Assembly: GCA_018894105.1 (NCBI GenBank)
Contig: CM032129.1
Location: 31,327,468 to 31,391,467 of the forward strand
Direction: 5' to 3'
From: Jacaranda mimosifolia
Lineage: Eukaryota; Streptophyta; Magnoliopsida; Lamiales; Bignoniaceae
DNA length: 64,000 bases
The notes below the pieces were generated by a model. The model did no database searches. It was not told where the DNA came from and worked only from the letters and a program-made list of their open reading frames with translations. The position numbers and the translations under genes were made by a program. Numbering within the stretch: position 1 is the stretch's first letter; each line of letters starts with the position of its first letter. This document shows, one piece after another, positions 46,191 through 58,356 of this stretch.

Positions 46191-48494
46191 TATCAATACC
46201 CAGTATTATTTTTAGAGACCATTAATAAATTTTAAAATTTATTTAATTATTCAGCAGTGATAATCGTCTTTTTAATAATTGATACAACATTCGCTCTTAT
46301 ACATGTATTAAATTTAGATCGCTATTTGAGCTAGTTTGGTTGTGATGATAATGTGGGATATAATATTTTTATCTCATTTTATCATTTATTTAGTTGGAGT
46401 GACAACAAATACTTAGGCTCGCATGAATATCAAAAACCCATATTTTTATGTGCAACTTGGGCTAGTTTGCTTGGAGTGATGTGATTATGAATGATATACA
46501 AACAATGGATATGTTTTAAGTCTATCAAGATAAAGCAATATAATTTCACGTTTAGTTGGTAAGATTAACTAAAAAGTAAATTTAAATAAAATATATAATT
46601 TTATGATTATAACCTTTTATTATATATTTTAATATATTTTTTTATATACTAATTAAGGTAATTTGGTCTTTTTGAATCTTATCCAACTCAAGAAAAATTT
46701 ATCAAATCTCTCACCTCTTGGTCCATATTCTAATTTAATATAGGGTTAATGACCTATCATGGGCTCTATATCAAGGCAAACAAACAATAAATTAAAAGTG
46801 ATTATGCATCTATCAAGTATAATTAATTGAAGCAAACAAAATGATAAATTCACCTACCACCTTCTATATTTTTATTTATCATGATAATAAAACTGTATTA
46901 TAATGATAAAAAATTACATAAATTATTACATGATAAATAATTATAAGATAAATTAAAAATTCAATCAAACTACTGTGGGTCGGTGGTGGGAAGTCTTGGT
47001 CGGTAATTAAACCCACCAGACTTGGTCGGTTCATATGAAATGATGGCGAATTTGTCTAAAAAGGAAGAGGCAACAATAAATCTGATTTGATGCTGCCCAT
47101 AATTCAAAGTTTCAAACTGCTGATGGAATTTTAGCATAGACTTCAGTCAACATCACTCGTATGTATCACAACTAACCAACAATTTCCATCCCACCAACGT
47201 TTGTCTTTTTCCTCGGAAACTTCTTTTTCACTCTGAGAACTTTAGGTAACATTATGTCTTAATTTAATTTGCATTCTATATTAGCTGAATCTTGTTTGGC
47301 GATTAATTGATCTGATAATATTTTATTTAAATTTATATATATTATGTATGAAATTCAAAGTTTAAATTGAATAAATTTTTAAGTATATATGTATGTTTAA
47401 AATCAAAAAAATTAATTTTAACATAGATTGAAATAAAAGACTAAAATAGATTACCCGATAAACTAAATAGATGAGCCACAAAGTTGAAGTGTGGAGAATT
47501 AACAAATACATTAACAAAAATAAACGTTATAGTAATTTATCGATTTGATGTAAAGAAAATTAAATTGTTAAGAAATTAAAACATGCGGAAAACAATAAGA
47601 AAATACATGGTTTAATCCTGTTCGACTTAAATTGAATAACCTATTTTTAAGTATGAAAAGAATAACTTTCACTAAAGTCAAAAGAGGATAGAAAAAAAAT
47701 TATTGATTACAATTTCAATCTCATTAATTACACTCGAATTTTTCTATATGTTTTTCATTAAATTCAATCTTGATTACATTTAAAAAGTACTTCCTCTTTG
47801 AGAAACTAACTCATCAAAGTACATTAAAAATAAAATTTTACAATATACATTTTAAAAGAATTAATATAAACTAAAAATCTATATCGCGATGCCACTATCA
47901 AGCTAGATTTTCTAGCCCCCGCCCCGATACTAATACTGTGGCTTTAGATATATCCTCTCCCTTCGTGCATTAGTTTACTCTATATCTCGGCTCGATTCAA
48001 TTCAAAAATACAAAACACTAAAAAAAAATTGAAATTCTAATTACATATATAAAAAATTCATGCATATTACGAGATAAATGATTTTCTAAGAAATATAATA
48101 AAAAATCAAAACAATTTAACAGATGAAATTAATACTCATAAAACCTTACTTTGTAACATTTGTTAGACTAAAAACTTATAAAGTGGACTTCGGCTTAGAT
48201 TATTTAATTTTCATTTCCCCCAATACCACGTAACTACCAATTGATTTGACGATTAAACAAATTAATATTCTTTCACTTGAGTTGACTGACTTTTGAAGTC
48301 TTTCGATTCCCATTATGAGAAACAACAGAAACAGAAACAGCAGTTGCTGTATCCTAAAAGGACATTTGTGATTGATATATACAGTGAAGAAAATTATATA
48401 TATTTGCTTTTGGAAATTCCAAATATCTTTATCAGTTGGTCCAGTTGCTGGGTCATAAGATGGCAGGCATAAAATTATTGGTTAGGCGTACTTA
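46191..48494. other. intergenic, nothing recognised
   Basis: AT-rich sequence without a gene. Parts at 46330-46990 have GCTAGTTTGGTTG-like strings suggesting decayed MITEs. Confidence 0.4.
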
Positions 48495-48857
48495 TAGGCC
48501 GTTTGGATGTATTTTTATTTTTTGATAAAAAATAATAATAAAAAGTTAGTTATAAAAATATTTTTGAAAATAAAATATTATTTGAATACTTTGTTAAAAA
48601 ATATAATGATTATGTAGGGTTGAAAATGAGTTGTATTTGAAAAATATAATATTTTTGTATTAAGAGTCGTACAAGTATGAGTAGAAGAAAATGAAAAGAA
48701 ATAAAAAGTGAAAATGGTGAGAGAGTGTAACAATATGTTTTGGAGAATATTTTAAGAACGAAAATATTTGTGAAAATAGGAGAGAAGCTGATAGTTTTTT
48801 GTTCTCATTTTCAGAAGAAAATAAAAATGGTGTTTGAAAACAAAACCAAAAGGACAC
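48495..48857. mobile_element. Tourist-type MITE
   Basis: The ends are TAGGCCGTTTGGATG and the complement of AAACCAAAAGGACAC. TTA lies on the left and TAA on the right. It is directly followed by a second copy. Confidence 0.7.
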
Positions 48858-48860
48858 TAA

Positions 48861-49198
48861 GGGGCCATTTGGTTTTATTTTCTGGAGGCATTTTTATTTT
48901 TTTATAAAAAGAAATAGTGAAAAGTTAGTTATAAATGTGTTTTTGAAAATGAAATGTTGTTTGGAGATTTCGTTTAAAATGTAATGATTATGTAGGGTTG
49001 AAAATAAATTGTATTTGAAAAATATAGTATTTTGTATAACAAATAGTGCAAATATGAGAAGAAAATGAAAAGTAAAAATGGGAAGAGAGTATAAGAGGTT
49101 GTTTGGAAGAATATTTTGAGAATAAAAATATATGTGAAAAGAGGGAAAAAGTTGATGTCTCTCTTTTTTTATTTTCAGTAGAAAATAAAAATAGTGGG
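48861..49198. mobile_element. Tourist-type MITE, adjacent copy
   Basis: It starts GGGGCCATTTGGTTTTATTT after TAA. The inside matches the preceding element. The right end (AATAAAAATAGTGGGC) is degenerate or cut. Confidence 0.6.
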
Positions 49199-49612
49199 CA
49201 CTGCAGAAAAATACTGGAAATAATTTGTAATATTGTGGGCCTTGGCGCTTACTGTGAGATTGGCAGCTTCTAACAGACTACTTTTTCGACGTGTTCAATG
49301 TATTTTCCTCAAAATTTCATATCATGAAAGCGATTGTGCCGTAAAGCAGAGGATGGCTAAATTCACAGTTCACACACAACATGCAGGAAAAACGCTGCCC
49401 CCTTAATTGCCCAAACACGAGGAAACCATAATGAGTAATTGCTTTTTGTACTGTTCGTTTAATGTATTGGGAAATTTTGTAGCATAATTGGGATTGTCAT
49501 GTGTTTTCGAAAGACGACTCAAATTCAAAATTATTTGATTTTTTCTTCAATTGTTTAGAGTTGAATTTTGGGATTTGACTGTATGGATTTCATGTGAGTC
49601 AGCAAGGAATGC

Positions 49613-49901
49613 TTGCTCATTTAGTTTCATTTTTAAAGCCTATTTTCATATTTTCTATTATTTCAAAAATGAAACGCATCACTTTTTATACATTTTCAAA
49701 ATGTATTCTCAAATAATCTGTATATTTTATCTCTCTATTCTATTATTTTTATTTCTCTCCACCTATAATATATTAAAACCAACATAATCATTATTTTTTC
49801 AATAATTTATTCAAATACAAACTTATTTTCATTAACTAACTTTTGAAATTTTAGAAATGATGAAAATAAAAATTGAAAATGAAAATAAAACCAAACAGGC
49901 A
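49613..49901. mobile_element. Tourist-type MITE
   Basis: The ends are GCTCATTTAGTTTCATTT and the complement of AAAATAAAACCAAACAGGC. The inside is like that of the element at 22128-22469. The open frame at 49551 crosses it and is not a gene. Confidence 0.65.
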
Positions 49902-50670
49902 TTTGTACCCCAAAATAAAGAGGGATGACCTTATAATTTTTTATGTTCTTAATCTCCCGGCGTTCAACTTTTGACTTGTATGTGTCGAGCGGCTAATTGG
50001 TCCAGGACGTAGGACTATACTCACCCTAGTATGTGTAATGTTCAAAATTTGAATCTTAATGTACTTTTGGTCAATTGGTGTGTGTGCGTGCATATGGGTG
50101 TGTATATATATATTTACTATAATTTTTCTATTCGAATCAGATTTGAAATGAGACCTTTTTTTATGAGGATAAATAGAGCGATTTGGGATAATTCAAAGTA
50201 AATTTGAGTTTTGATTTTCTTCTCAATTTTGGTACTAGTTATCACTTAGAGAAGCAACACATAGTGAAATGTTGTTAATATTATATGTGATTTTATGGTC
50301 ATAATTTTGTTTGTGACAAACTTTTAATTATTATTTTGTTGTCACTATATTAATGTGTCATTGTTTGTCAAACTACTATTAAATGCATTTTTTGTCACTA
50401 TTAAATTTAATATATATAATCAGTAATAATTTTTATGTTGTCAAGTATTATTTTGTTATTATTATTTATTTTTTCCTAGTGTAAACAGATCGACTGACAG
50501 CGACTGAAAATTAGTGCGTGTTGTGCGCCGGAGGAAATTAATTATATGCAAGTGGACAATAATAAAAGGTTTACTTAAATGCAAACAACTATTGTTAGCT
50601 TATCTGTCTGAAATGAAACTAGAAAAAGAGAACAAGAAAGGTTTTACTCGTGAGCCTCCTCGTAACTCAG
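49902..50670. other. intergenic, nothing recognised
   Basis: AT-rich. No gene or repeat is identified. Confidence 0.4.
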
Positions 50671-51160
50671 GGGCTTGTTCACTAGTATTTTAGCTATTTT
50701 CTCAAAAAAAAATTGGAAGAATGAGTTTTTGGGAGAAAATTAAAAAAAAGTGTCAAGTGTTTGTTTATGTTTTGAAAAAATAAAAAAAATAGATTGAAAA
50801 TGAGTTGTTTGTTTGTTTATTAATTTTTTGGTGGGGGACAAATTTAACTGTAAATATTAAATCAGTTATTTTGTTGGGTTTGTAGGAAGAAATTATTTTT
50901 TTATGTAATGTGTGTGTGTATATATATATATACACACTTTAATGGGTGTTTGTGTGTGTGTGTGTGTATATATACTTGAGTGTTAGGTAGGGTCAAGGAA
51001 GGGCCAGGGTAGTGTGTAGGGTTCTTTTGAGATTAAATTTTGAGGATTTTTTAGATATAAATTTTTTGTGTTTTGAAAAAATAATTGGAGAATGTGTATG
51101 TTTTTTGGGATTATTTTAAAAGTTGAAAAAAAAATTTCCAAAATACTGGTAAACATAGCC
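50671..51160. mobile_element. MITE-like element with TG/TA microsatellites
   Basis: The left end GGGCTTGTTCACTAGTATTT and right end AAAATACTGGTAAACATAGCC are inverted. It contains TG and TA dinucleotide runs (50911-50972). Confidence 0.55.
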
Positions 51161-51530
51161 TAGACATTCCGCTGCAGGCCTTACTTGAAATAAGTATATG
51201 TGATGATAGAAGAGATTTTTCCTTTGTCCTGTCTGGATTTTGAGTATTCTGGCCGAAAATTATCAAGGATTGGATGTTTTGATAAAGGGCCTAAGCGATG
51301 CGTGGGAACAAAGAAATAGACCCAAATTCTTTGTTGGGCGTATCACACTAATATACCAAAAATCGAAGCGATGTTGACCCAGTGCGTAGTAGCGAGCCCA
51401 ATGACGGAGAGTAAGGTAATAAAACTGATTCGTCCGGATTTAATTGGGATTGGGTTTATATATGATAGGTTGATGGTAGTGGTAGCATAGCACAAGTCAC
51501 AACTCACAACTCACATGTAGGTGTAGGCAT

Positions 51531-51891
51531 TAGGGTGCAATCAAGCCAAGCCGAATTGAGTTTGGGCAGAATTTTCCAGCTCGAACTCGAAATATATGTT
51601 TTAGGGTCAAGCTCGAGCTCGACAAATCTAAAATTTTAAGTTCGAGCTTAGCTTGGTTCAGCTCGACTCGATAAGACTTAAATTAACAAATGAATTGTAA
51701 AAAACTGCATGCTCAAGCTCGAGTTTGAATTCGAACTCAAAATAAAAATATAGTAATATAATATATATTTATTAATAAAATAAAAAATAATAATTATATA
51801 CTGGCTCGTGAGCCTCGAGCCTAGATACAGATGGCTCGAGACTTGAACTCGGCTTGTGCGGCTTGTGAGCCGGCTCAACTCATTTGCACCT
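51531..51891. mobile_element. MITE with TAGGGTGCAA ends
   Basis: Left TAGGGTGCAATCAAGCCAAG and right GGCTCAACTCATTTGCACCTA are inverted. The inside is rich in GCTCGAGCTC strings, giving many small palindromes. Confidence 0.65.
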
Positions 51892-52063
51892 AGGAATAAG
51901 CTAGGTTAGGCTATATTTTGATTTAAATAGGCCAGTTTTGTTGTGCAACTGACAAGCAAGAACCTAACCTATTGTTTATGATAGACTTTTTTTCTTAATG
52001 TTAGGCCTAACCTTTTTAATAAATTTTGAAGCCTTAGCTCGGCTTGAAAGCCTACTTAAAATC

Positions 52064-52114
<51 letters not shown>

Positions 52115-52990
52115 TTTACTAAAGCTTCAATTAAGTTTAAGTATCACATAAATCTAAATTTTTGATATGTTCAAACTTGTAATAGACATTGATAGGCAAT
52201 AATTGAAATGATAAATAACAAATACATAATTATGCAAGTTCAAATCTAAGTATAAAATAGTATCATTTTAATACAAAACAATATCAAATAACATAAAGGA
52301 TTCTATAAAGGACAGGATAAAGAAATCAAATACAGTTATCTATTTAATATTGTATAATTATTATTGTGTTTTTTTGTGAAGAAGATAAACGGACTAGCTT
52401 GTTAGGCTTTGTAACTTTTTAGAAGAGTTTAAATATAACCTATTTAGTTAAAAAAAACTTACTTTTTAACCCTTGACTTGGCATTTTTGTTAAATAGACT
52501 AGGTCAAAGATAAAAAATCAATTAAAACTATACTTTTTTTGTTTGAATTGATTTTTTTTTTTTTAAATCGATCAACTTGGATCGATTTTTAATCTTAATC
52601 TCAAAAATCGATCCAATCCAAATTTATGAATTTTATATACCAATAATATGAAATATATATATATCTTTGATTTAGGTTTTAGGTTTATCTCACATTTATA
52701 CATATATGAGAGTGATGCCAACGAACTAATTATTTAGTCGACCAGCATAACACAATTCACTAAAGATCTAGTTGATTATTCATTAGGTCCATTAGAAAAG
52801 TACCTTTTGTTCGATTGGATTTTATTCTTTTATTCTATTTTATAAATATTTATTATGTTTATATGTCCACAATCAATGTTTTTAAAAAAAATATTTAATA
52901 TATTTGATATATATATATATATAATAGAATAAAATATACTATACGTTTGAAATAAGAAAAGTGCTGCTATTGTTGCTATCGCGGACCAAA
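51892..52990. other. intergenic with ATT microsatellite
   Basis: No gene is seen. An (ATT)n run of about 45 bp lies at 52069-52113. A decayed AT-rich MITE is likely at 52820-52960. Confidence 0.5.
52069..52113. repeat. (ATT)n microsatellite
   Basis: About 14 tandem ATT units. Confidence 0.9.
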
Positions 52991-53003
52991 TGGTTGTACC
53001 TCA

Positions 53004-53228
53004 ATGGTAGCAAAAGCCTGGTCTCAGTACAACGTTATTGGCGTGGAAAAAGTCCTTTTCCTTTTGTTCGGAATTTTTGATGGTGACCGAAGCGGCTCAA
53101 AACACGTTAGAAATGAACTGATCGAAGCAGACATACGCACAAGTCTTGGAAAAATAGAAACCGACGAAACAAACAATACAAATCACATTGATGGAAATAT
53201 ACAGAATTTGCCACCTTATAATGGTTAG
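53004..53228 (+). other. unrecognised 74-codon open frame
   Basis: The frame from ATG 53004 to TAG 53226-53228 is less AT-biased than its surroundings and codes for a polar protein (LLFGIFDGDRSGSKHVRNEL, then a Asn/Thr-rich end). FGIFDG recalls the start of PP2C phosphatases, but the metal-binding Gly-His-Gly that should follow is absent. It may be a gene fragment or chance. Confidence 0.3.
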
Positions 53229-53930
53229 GTCTCAGTCTCATCCTGTGTTTTTTCATAAGATTGTTCATTCAATACAAATCAAATCAAATCAAATCAAATC
53301 AAAATTTCAATACACCAAAATATTGTACCGAATATCGAATTAAACTATTTGATTTGATTAGATTAAACACTAAAATACCTAATTTTTCAATTTTTAATAT
53401 TAATATTAATGTATCTTAATTAACAATTAATTAATATTAACTAATTAACATTAATATTAATATATATTAATTAACAATTCAATAATTCGGTTCAGTATGG
53501 TAAACTGGTGCAAAAAATCAAAACCGAACCGAATACCAAATTTTTATTGAAAAAATAACCGAATACCGAACCAAAATATTGGGTTTGGTATTCGGTTCAA
53601 ACCAAAATTTTAGTTCAAATTCGGTTCGATCGATTTACCGAACTGTGGATACCCTTATTTTTTCAATCAAAACTTAATGGAAGTGAATCCAACATCCAAA
53701 CAAGGAATTAAGTGGATCTTTCAGCGGCATTTGATTCAGCTTGTAAAACTAACAAAATAAGCCAATCAAAATCGACCAATTTTCAGTTTAGGTTTTGCTT
53801 CAATTTGGGTAAAAAAGCATAACAATAATCCGACGTAGAATATCACACTAGCAAAAGTCGATCCTATTTTAACGAAAATAAGGGTTACCAGTTCACAAAT
53901 TGTCCTGTTTTTTCAAGATAAGTAGGGATG
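53229..53930. other. intergenic with (AAATC)n
   Basis: Five to six tandem CAAAT/AAATC units at 53273-53301. TTCGGT/ACCGAA-rich sequence follows to 53660. No gene is seen. Confidence 0.45.
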
Positions 53931-53931
53931 G

Positions 53932-54578
53932 TATTTTAAGTTCGATTCGCAAGTATTCAATTTTACCGATTCAATTAGAGCGGGTAAAAAACCCATCCTA
54001 TAGCGGGATGGAGCAAATTTATACATTAATAACAGAGGGCCGGGTGAGTTTGGGTTTATGGTAAACCCGCCACATCCAATTCATAATATTTATCTATATA
54101 TTATTTATATATTTTTTTAAAATTTTAACAAATATATATAATATCTAATCTTAAACGTAATCCTTTTAGTCTCGTAACTTGGTACTTTGTAGTATTCATT
54201 TTTTTATCACAACTTATTGTGTAATATGTGGAACTTTAACTTTTTATTGTTTAATTTAGTTAAATCATTTGTACTATTGTATAACTTTAACTTGAATTAA
54301 ATTTTTTATGTTGATTTTATTTTAAAAGAATTCATTTGTAGTTAAAAGTAAATTATATTGATGGTCTAATCAAATTATACTATTTTGTTAATTATATAGT
54401 ACATAGTATTTAATCAAATTTATAATTAGGTATTGGTAGAATTGGGTATTCTATTACGGATAAAGTATGAATTTTTACTCTTAAAATCCGTGGAACGAAT
54501 AGAGATAGATTGAAAGACTATAAAATATATGCTGGCCAAGTTCGTGTTGAGTGAAAATCCGCCTCATTGCCATCCTTT
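53932..54578. mobile_element. probable non-autonomous element with AGGGATGG ends
   Basis: The left end AGGGATGGTATTTTAAG and right end CTCATTGCCATCCTTT are weakly inverted, with CGGGTTTG-like sequence inside. The ends are approximate. Confidence 0.45.
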
Positions 54579-54883
54579 AAGGGTAAGAGAGGGTAAAAGG
54601 AAATATCTTCAATATGCTTGGAGGCAATGTTCCAACTTCCAACACTAGGTGATGTGCGACAATATCATACTCTAGGAAGAAGGACAGTGAGGTAATTTAC
54701 ATCATACTTCCAGAGAAGTTCATATGACTTTTAAAAGAATAACACTAGTGTCCAAAATCGATGTACTTTTATTTAATGAAGGTGATGGTACAAATACACA
54801 CCATATTTTTAACTCAATTGAAGTTGAAATTAGTTCCACAATCACCACTAACCGCTTTTGGTCACAAATTTTTGAGATTACTA

Positions 54884-55373
54884 GGGGAATGTTTGGTTAT
54901 ATATATATATATATATATTTTTTTTTTTTATGTGTGATTTTATTATGTGTTTAATATATATTTTAAAAGAATAAATTATTAAAAAATGTGAAAGTTGTGT
55001 TGGAGAATGTAATTAATTTTTTATTATATTTTGGAGAATAGTTAAAAATTGATTTTGAGGAATTTTTGTATGTTTATTTATAGTTCAAGGGGGACATTTT
55101 TTACTGTAACAATCAAAACAATACTTTTTTGTGAGGTTTTTGAAGTGAAAATGGAATTGAGTGATTTTTTTATTGTTAAAATAATAAATATATATAATGT
55201 ATATATATAATATATGTATATATGTTGAAAAAGATGAAAGTTTTGGGAATAATGAAGAATAGTAGATGGTGTTTTGGGAAAAAAATATATTATATTTTGA
55301 AAGAAAAATGAAGATATATTTAGTTATATTTTCTCAAAACAATTTTGTCTTAGGGAAACATAACCGAACATTA
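54884..55373. mobile_element. MITE, GGGAATGTTTGGTTAT family
   Basis: Left GGGGAATGTTTGGTTATAT and right AAACATAACCGAACATT are inverted. The inside resembles the MITEs at 11981, 27755 and 31328. A TA run lies near the left end. Confidence 0.65.
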
Positions 55374-55704
55374 ATGATCTATGGAATCACAAATTTTATC
55401 CTCAAAATCCAAAAATTATTTTCATTTAAAGAGAACAATATATGCTATATATGCTAAAAATTTCCCCATTTTATATGACTATATGATATGTAATTTGTTT
55501 AACTCGCATATACTTAAAGAGAAGAATAGATAATAAATATATGTAGTGTCACAATATTGTGATAATATTTTATCAAATAAGTGGGCAACAAGAATATATA
55601 TTGATTGAGGCCAATTATTTTACTTTTAAGATTTTTACTATTCCATTTTGGATACAGTAGTACAATTATTATTTATTAATCAAGAAGTACTATATTCTAT
55701 CTGT

Positions 55705-55842
55705 GATAATCCTAAAATAGAGCAGGATCAATAGAATGCCAACATGTCTGTTTCAGTGCCAGCAATTCTCCCCTTGCCCATGAAGACTTGAAAGGATCTG
55801 CTAATTCCTCTACCAGGCAGCAAACCCCAAGAAACTGTTGCA
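55705..55842 (-). other. possible exon remnant, unrecognised
   Basis: On the minus strand a TTGTGCAACAG acceptor-like string precedes an open frame reading GVCCLVEELADPFKSSWARG and on to a stop near 55705. The base composition is clearly more balanced than the flanks. A second frame (ending GKGRIAGTETDMLAFY) is also open, so the true frame is unknown. I cannot name a gene. Confidence 0.35.
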
Positions 55843-55845
55843 CAA

Positions 55846-57065
55846 AACAAATTATATATTAATCCATGAGGTAATAGGGCTAGTTTGGTTGGGTGGGATA
55901 CAATTATTTTATCCAGCCTCATCATTCGTTTGGATTGAATGATAAAAAATACATAGACTCCCAGTTATACAACTGACCCGTATATACAAATTATGGGATA
56001 AATAATCGGCCCAAACTCCTTGAAATTATTTATCCATTGCCGTGGTTTTTGTTTTCAATACAATTGCTTTGGTTGTGAGCATATATATGAAAAAGGCCTA
56101 GTTTACATTGATGGATCATGAAGGAGGGCCTACATCCATTTTAATCCTTTGCATACTTTTTATGATGAAAGTCTAGGTTAAGAATCCAGGCCTGGCACTA
56201 TTTAGGATAGTAGGATGATCTGCCATCCAACCCATTTTATGGGATGAAACAATCTGCAAATTTTGTTTTGTGAGATGAGAGGATGAATTAGTTATAAATT
56301 CTCATTTAGTTTTGTAAATGGCATTTATGTCCTGAAAACATGTCAACTGACTGTATGATGCCGCAGCTTTAAAGAACCTATGACCACGGCATCAATTAGA
56401 TAATTTTAACTTTTTTACTTAAAGTTGTAGCATTATAAGAAATCAGTGATCAGTGCACACTCGATGTTTGTACATTAAATATTAAAGCACAATAAATGTA
56501 CATACATATATAAAACACATATATAAAATTTTTTATTATAATCTTCATATTGTCTAACAAATACGCATCTAATATCTAAAATAGTTGGTAATTTGGTATT
56601 TTCAATTGCATGTGAAACTCTGCAAACCACAAACCACCTTTATTCAAATATCTTTTGCTTATAAAGTAGGAGTATGAAAATGGTGGTAGTGGGACAGTAA
56701 TGGGATAAAGTAAGTAGTAGTTACTTACGTAGTTATAAGAATTTGAAATAAAAATTAATGGCATTTTAATCTCAACACTCGAAAATATACCACTAAGACC
56801 CTCATACTTTATTAATAGTATAGATAAGGACGAGTACAGTCACAAATTTTAATTGATAAAAGATGTGTTCAGAGTTCTTTACAATTGTCTTTACTATGAC
56901 AATATATTACTTATTAACTATGAAAAAAATAGTCTAATCACCACAATTTAAAACTATAGTAGATTCATTATCTAGGTGAAATGTTTAGTCGCTCTAATAT
57001 AAAGATTCTCAATACTTTATTCCTAACTAAACATCAAGTATCTATTTCTATTTCTCCTTTCCTTT
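55846..57065. other. intergenic, nothing recognised
   Basis: AT-rich. A decayed MITE may lie at 55875-56010 (GCTAGTTTGGTTGGGTGGGA). Its right end is the border of the pararetrovirus. Confidence 0.4.
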
Positions 57066-58356
57066 TGGTATCTTAACAAGGTATGACGTCCGCCGGGGAA
57101 ATGCCTCAACTGTGGGCAACAACAAGGGCGTATCCTTTTATGTTAAGATACTTGCTTCGGTCAGGATCAAAGACAGGCTAGAAAACTAAACAAGACCAGA
57201 AAACTAAACTTAAAGAAAACTATACTTAACGAAGAAAAATCTTTGTAAGGAAATTAAAAATCTTTCTGATGCAGAGGATCCTTATTACAGGCAACTGCAG
57301 AGCATACTAAATTTTTAATTAGTTGGAGAGGGTGGCGGAATAGAAAAATAGCAGATATGGATGACAATTCTTAAAGATAGAAGAAATATGAGTAAAGAGA
57401 TAATAAGAAAGACAAGAAGGATAACTTCTAAGATGGAAACTAACATATTATTATTCCACTCCAACTTCTGTTTCAAAACTTACATAATTCATTCCTTATA
57501 TAGAGGAATGATAGACACAGTAATTACAAAGTTGGACAAAGGACAAACATTGAACAGTATAAAACCGACAACCAGTACAATAATTAAACACACCTTTTGA
57601 CAAATTGGTCCAAAAGGACAATAATTAAAAAAAAAAAAAGCAAGACCACTAAGTTAAAAAGCTTGCAGGATAAGGACCAAAAACCACAGTTGATGTATTC
57701 TGAAGTGGTGTCTGACTCAGAGGGTTATCAAATTCAATAGGAATTCCAGCTTTTTCCATCCACTAACTTTCTAGCTCATATGGGTCCTGTGAGTCCATCA
57801 TTATGTCTTCATCAATCTTTTCTTTTCCTTTGTCTGAAGGTGCTGATGAAGAAACAACATCAATTTTTTCTTTTCCACGATCTGTTGATGCTGATGTAGG
57901 AACCACAACTGGAAATTGAGTGACTACTGGAAAAGAACATGGAGCCGTAGCAGCAACATTCTGGGGAGACTTATTATGAGATAATGAATTCCAGTTAGAA
58001 TTAAAATAAGTCTTTGAAACACCCCACATAAAGGTTGGTGTAGTCTGATTAAATTTCGTGAAGAATTGTTCGAAATATGCTCTGGCATCATTCTGGAGTT
58101 TATTGGCATTTGTTCCCATTGAGCATCATCTTCAAACTTTGGCCAGATTTGTGGTGGAACTACAAAATTCTGTTATGCCATTTTTCTTTGAAGCTCCCTG
58201 ATCTCAAATCCATGTTCATAGAAGTCCTTATTAAGAAGATAAGGAAAGACACCATACTCTTGGACTGAATAAAAGTATGGCAAGTTATGGATATGAGGAG
58301 AACTTTGTCTGGAGAGAATAAAAATGATAGAGATTCCTGGATCAAATTTTCCAATT
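57066..58356 (-). repeat. inverted left arm of the pararetrovirus (3' end of genome)
   Basis: This 1291-bp arm is the reverse complement of 59945-61246 with roughly 95% identity by eye. Read on the minus strand it gives the end of the RT polyprotein (58355-58173), the C-terminal region, a TATA box at 57495-57502 and the leader. It has its own breaks: a TAA just after the codons for KMA, a 13-nt deletion near 58095, and a stop after the DPYELES segment. The left border is at ATACCA, before the primer site. Confidence 0.92.
57763..58170 (-). pseudogene. antisense copy of the pararetrovirus C-terminal region
   Basis: The segment holds LQNDARAYFEQFF, KTYFNSNWNSLSH, and a tandem GKEKID pair, as in the right-arm copy at 60132-60665. 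A 13-nt deletion shifts the frame near its start and a TAG truncates it at 57763-57765, removing about 35 residues compared with the right arm. I do not recognise a known domain. Confidence 0.8.

Noticed and set aside
45772..46196. Two minus-strand open frames as genes
   Set aside because: They lie inside the probable solo LTR and show no domain.
58287..58355. ATG-started N-terminus of the long RT open frame
   Set aside because: This part is antisense to the end of the viral polyprotein (left arm). The frame is open by chance across the junction at 58356.
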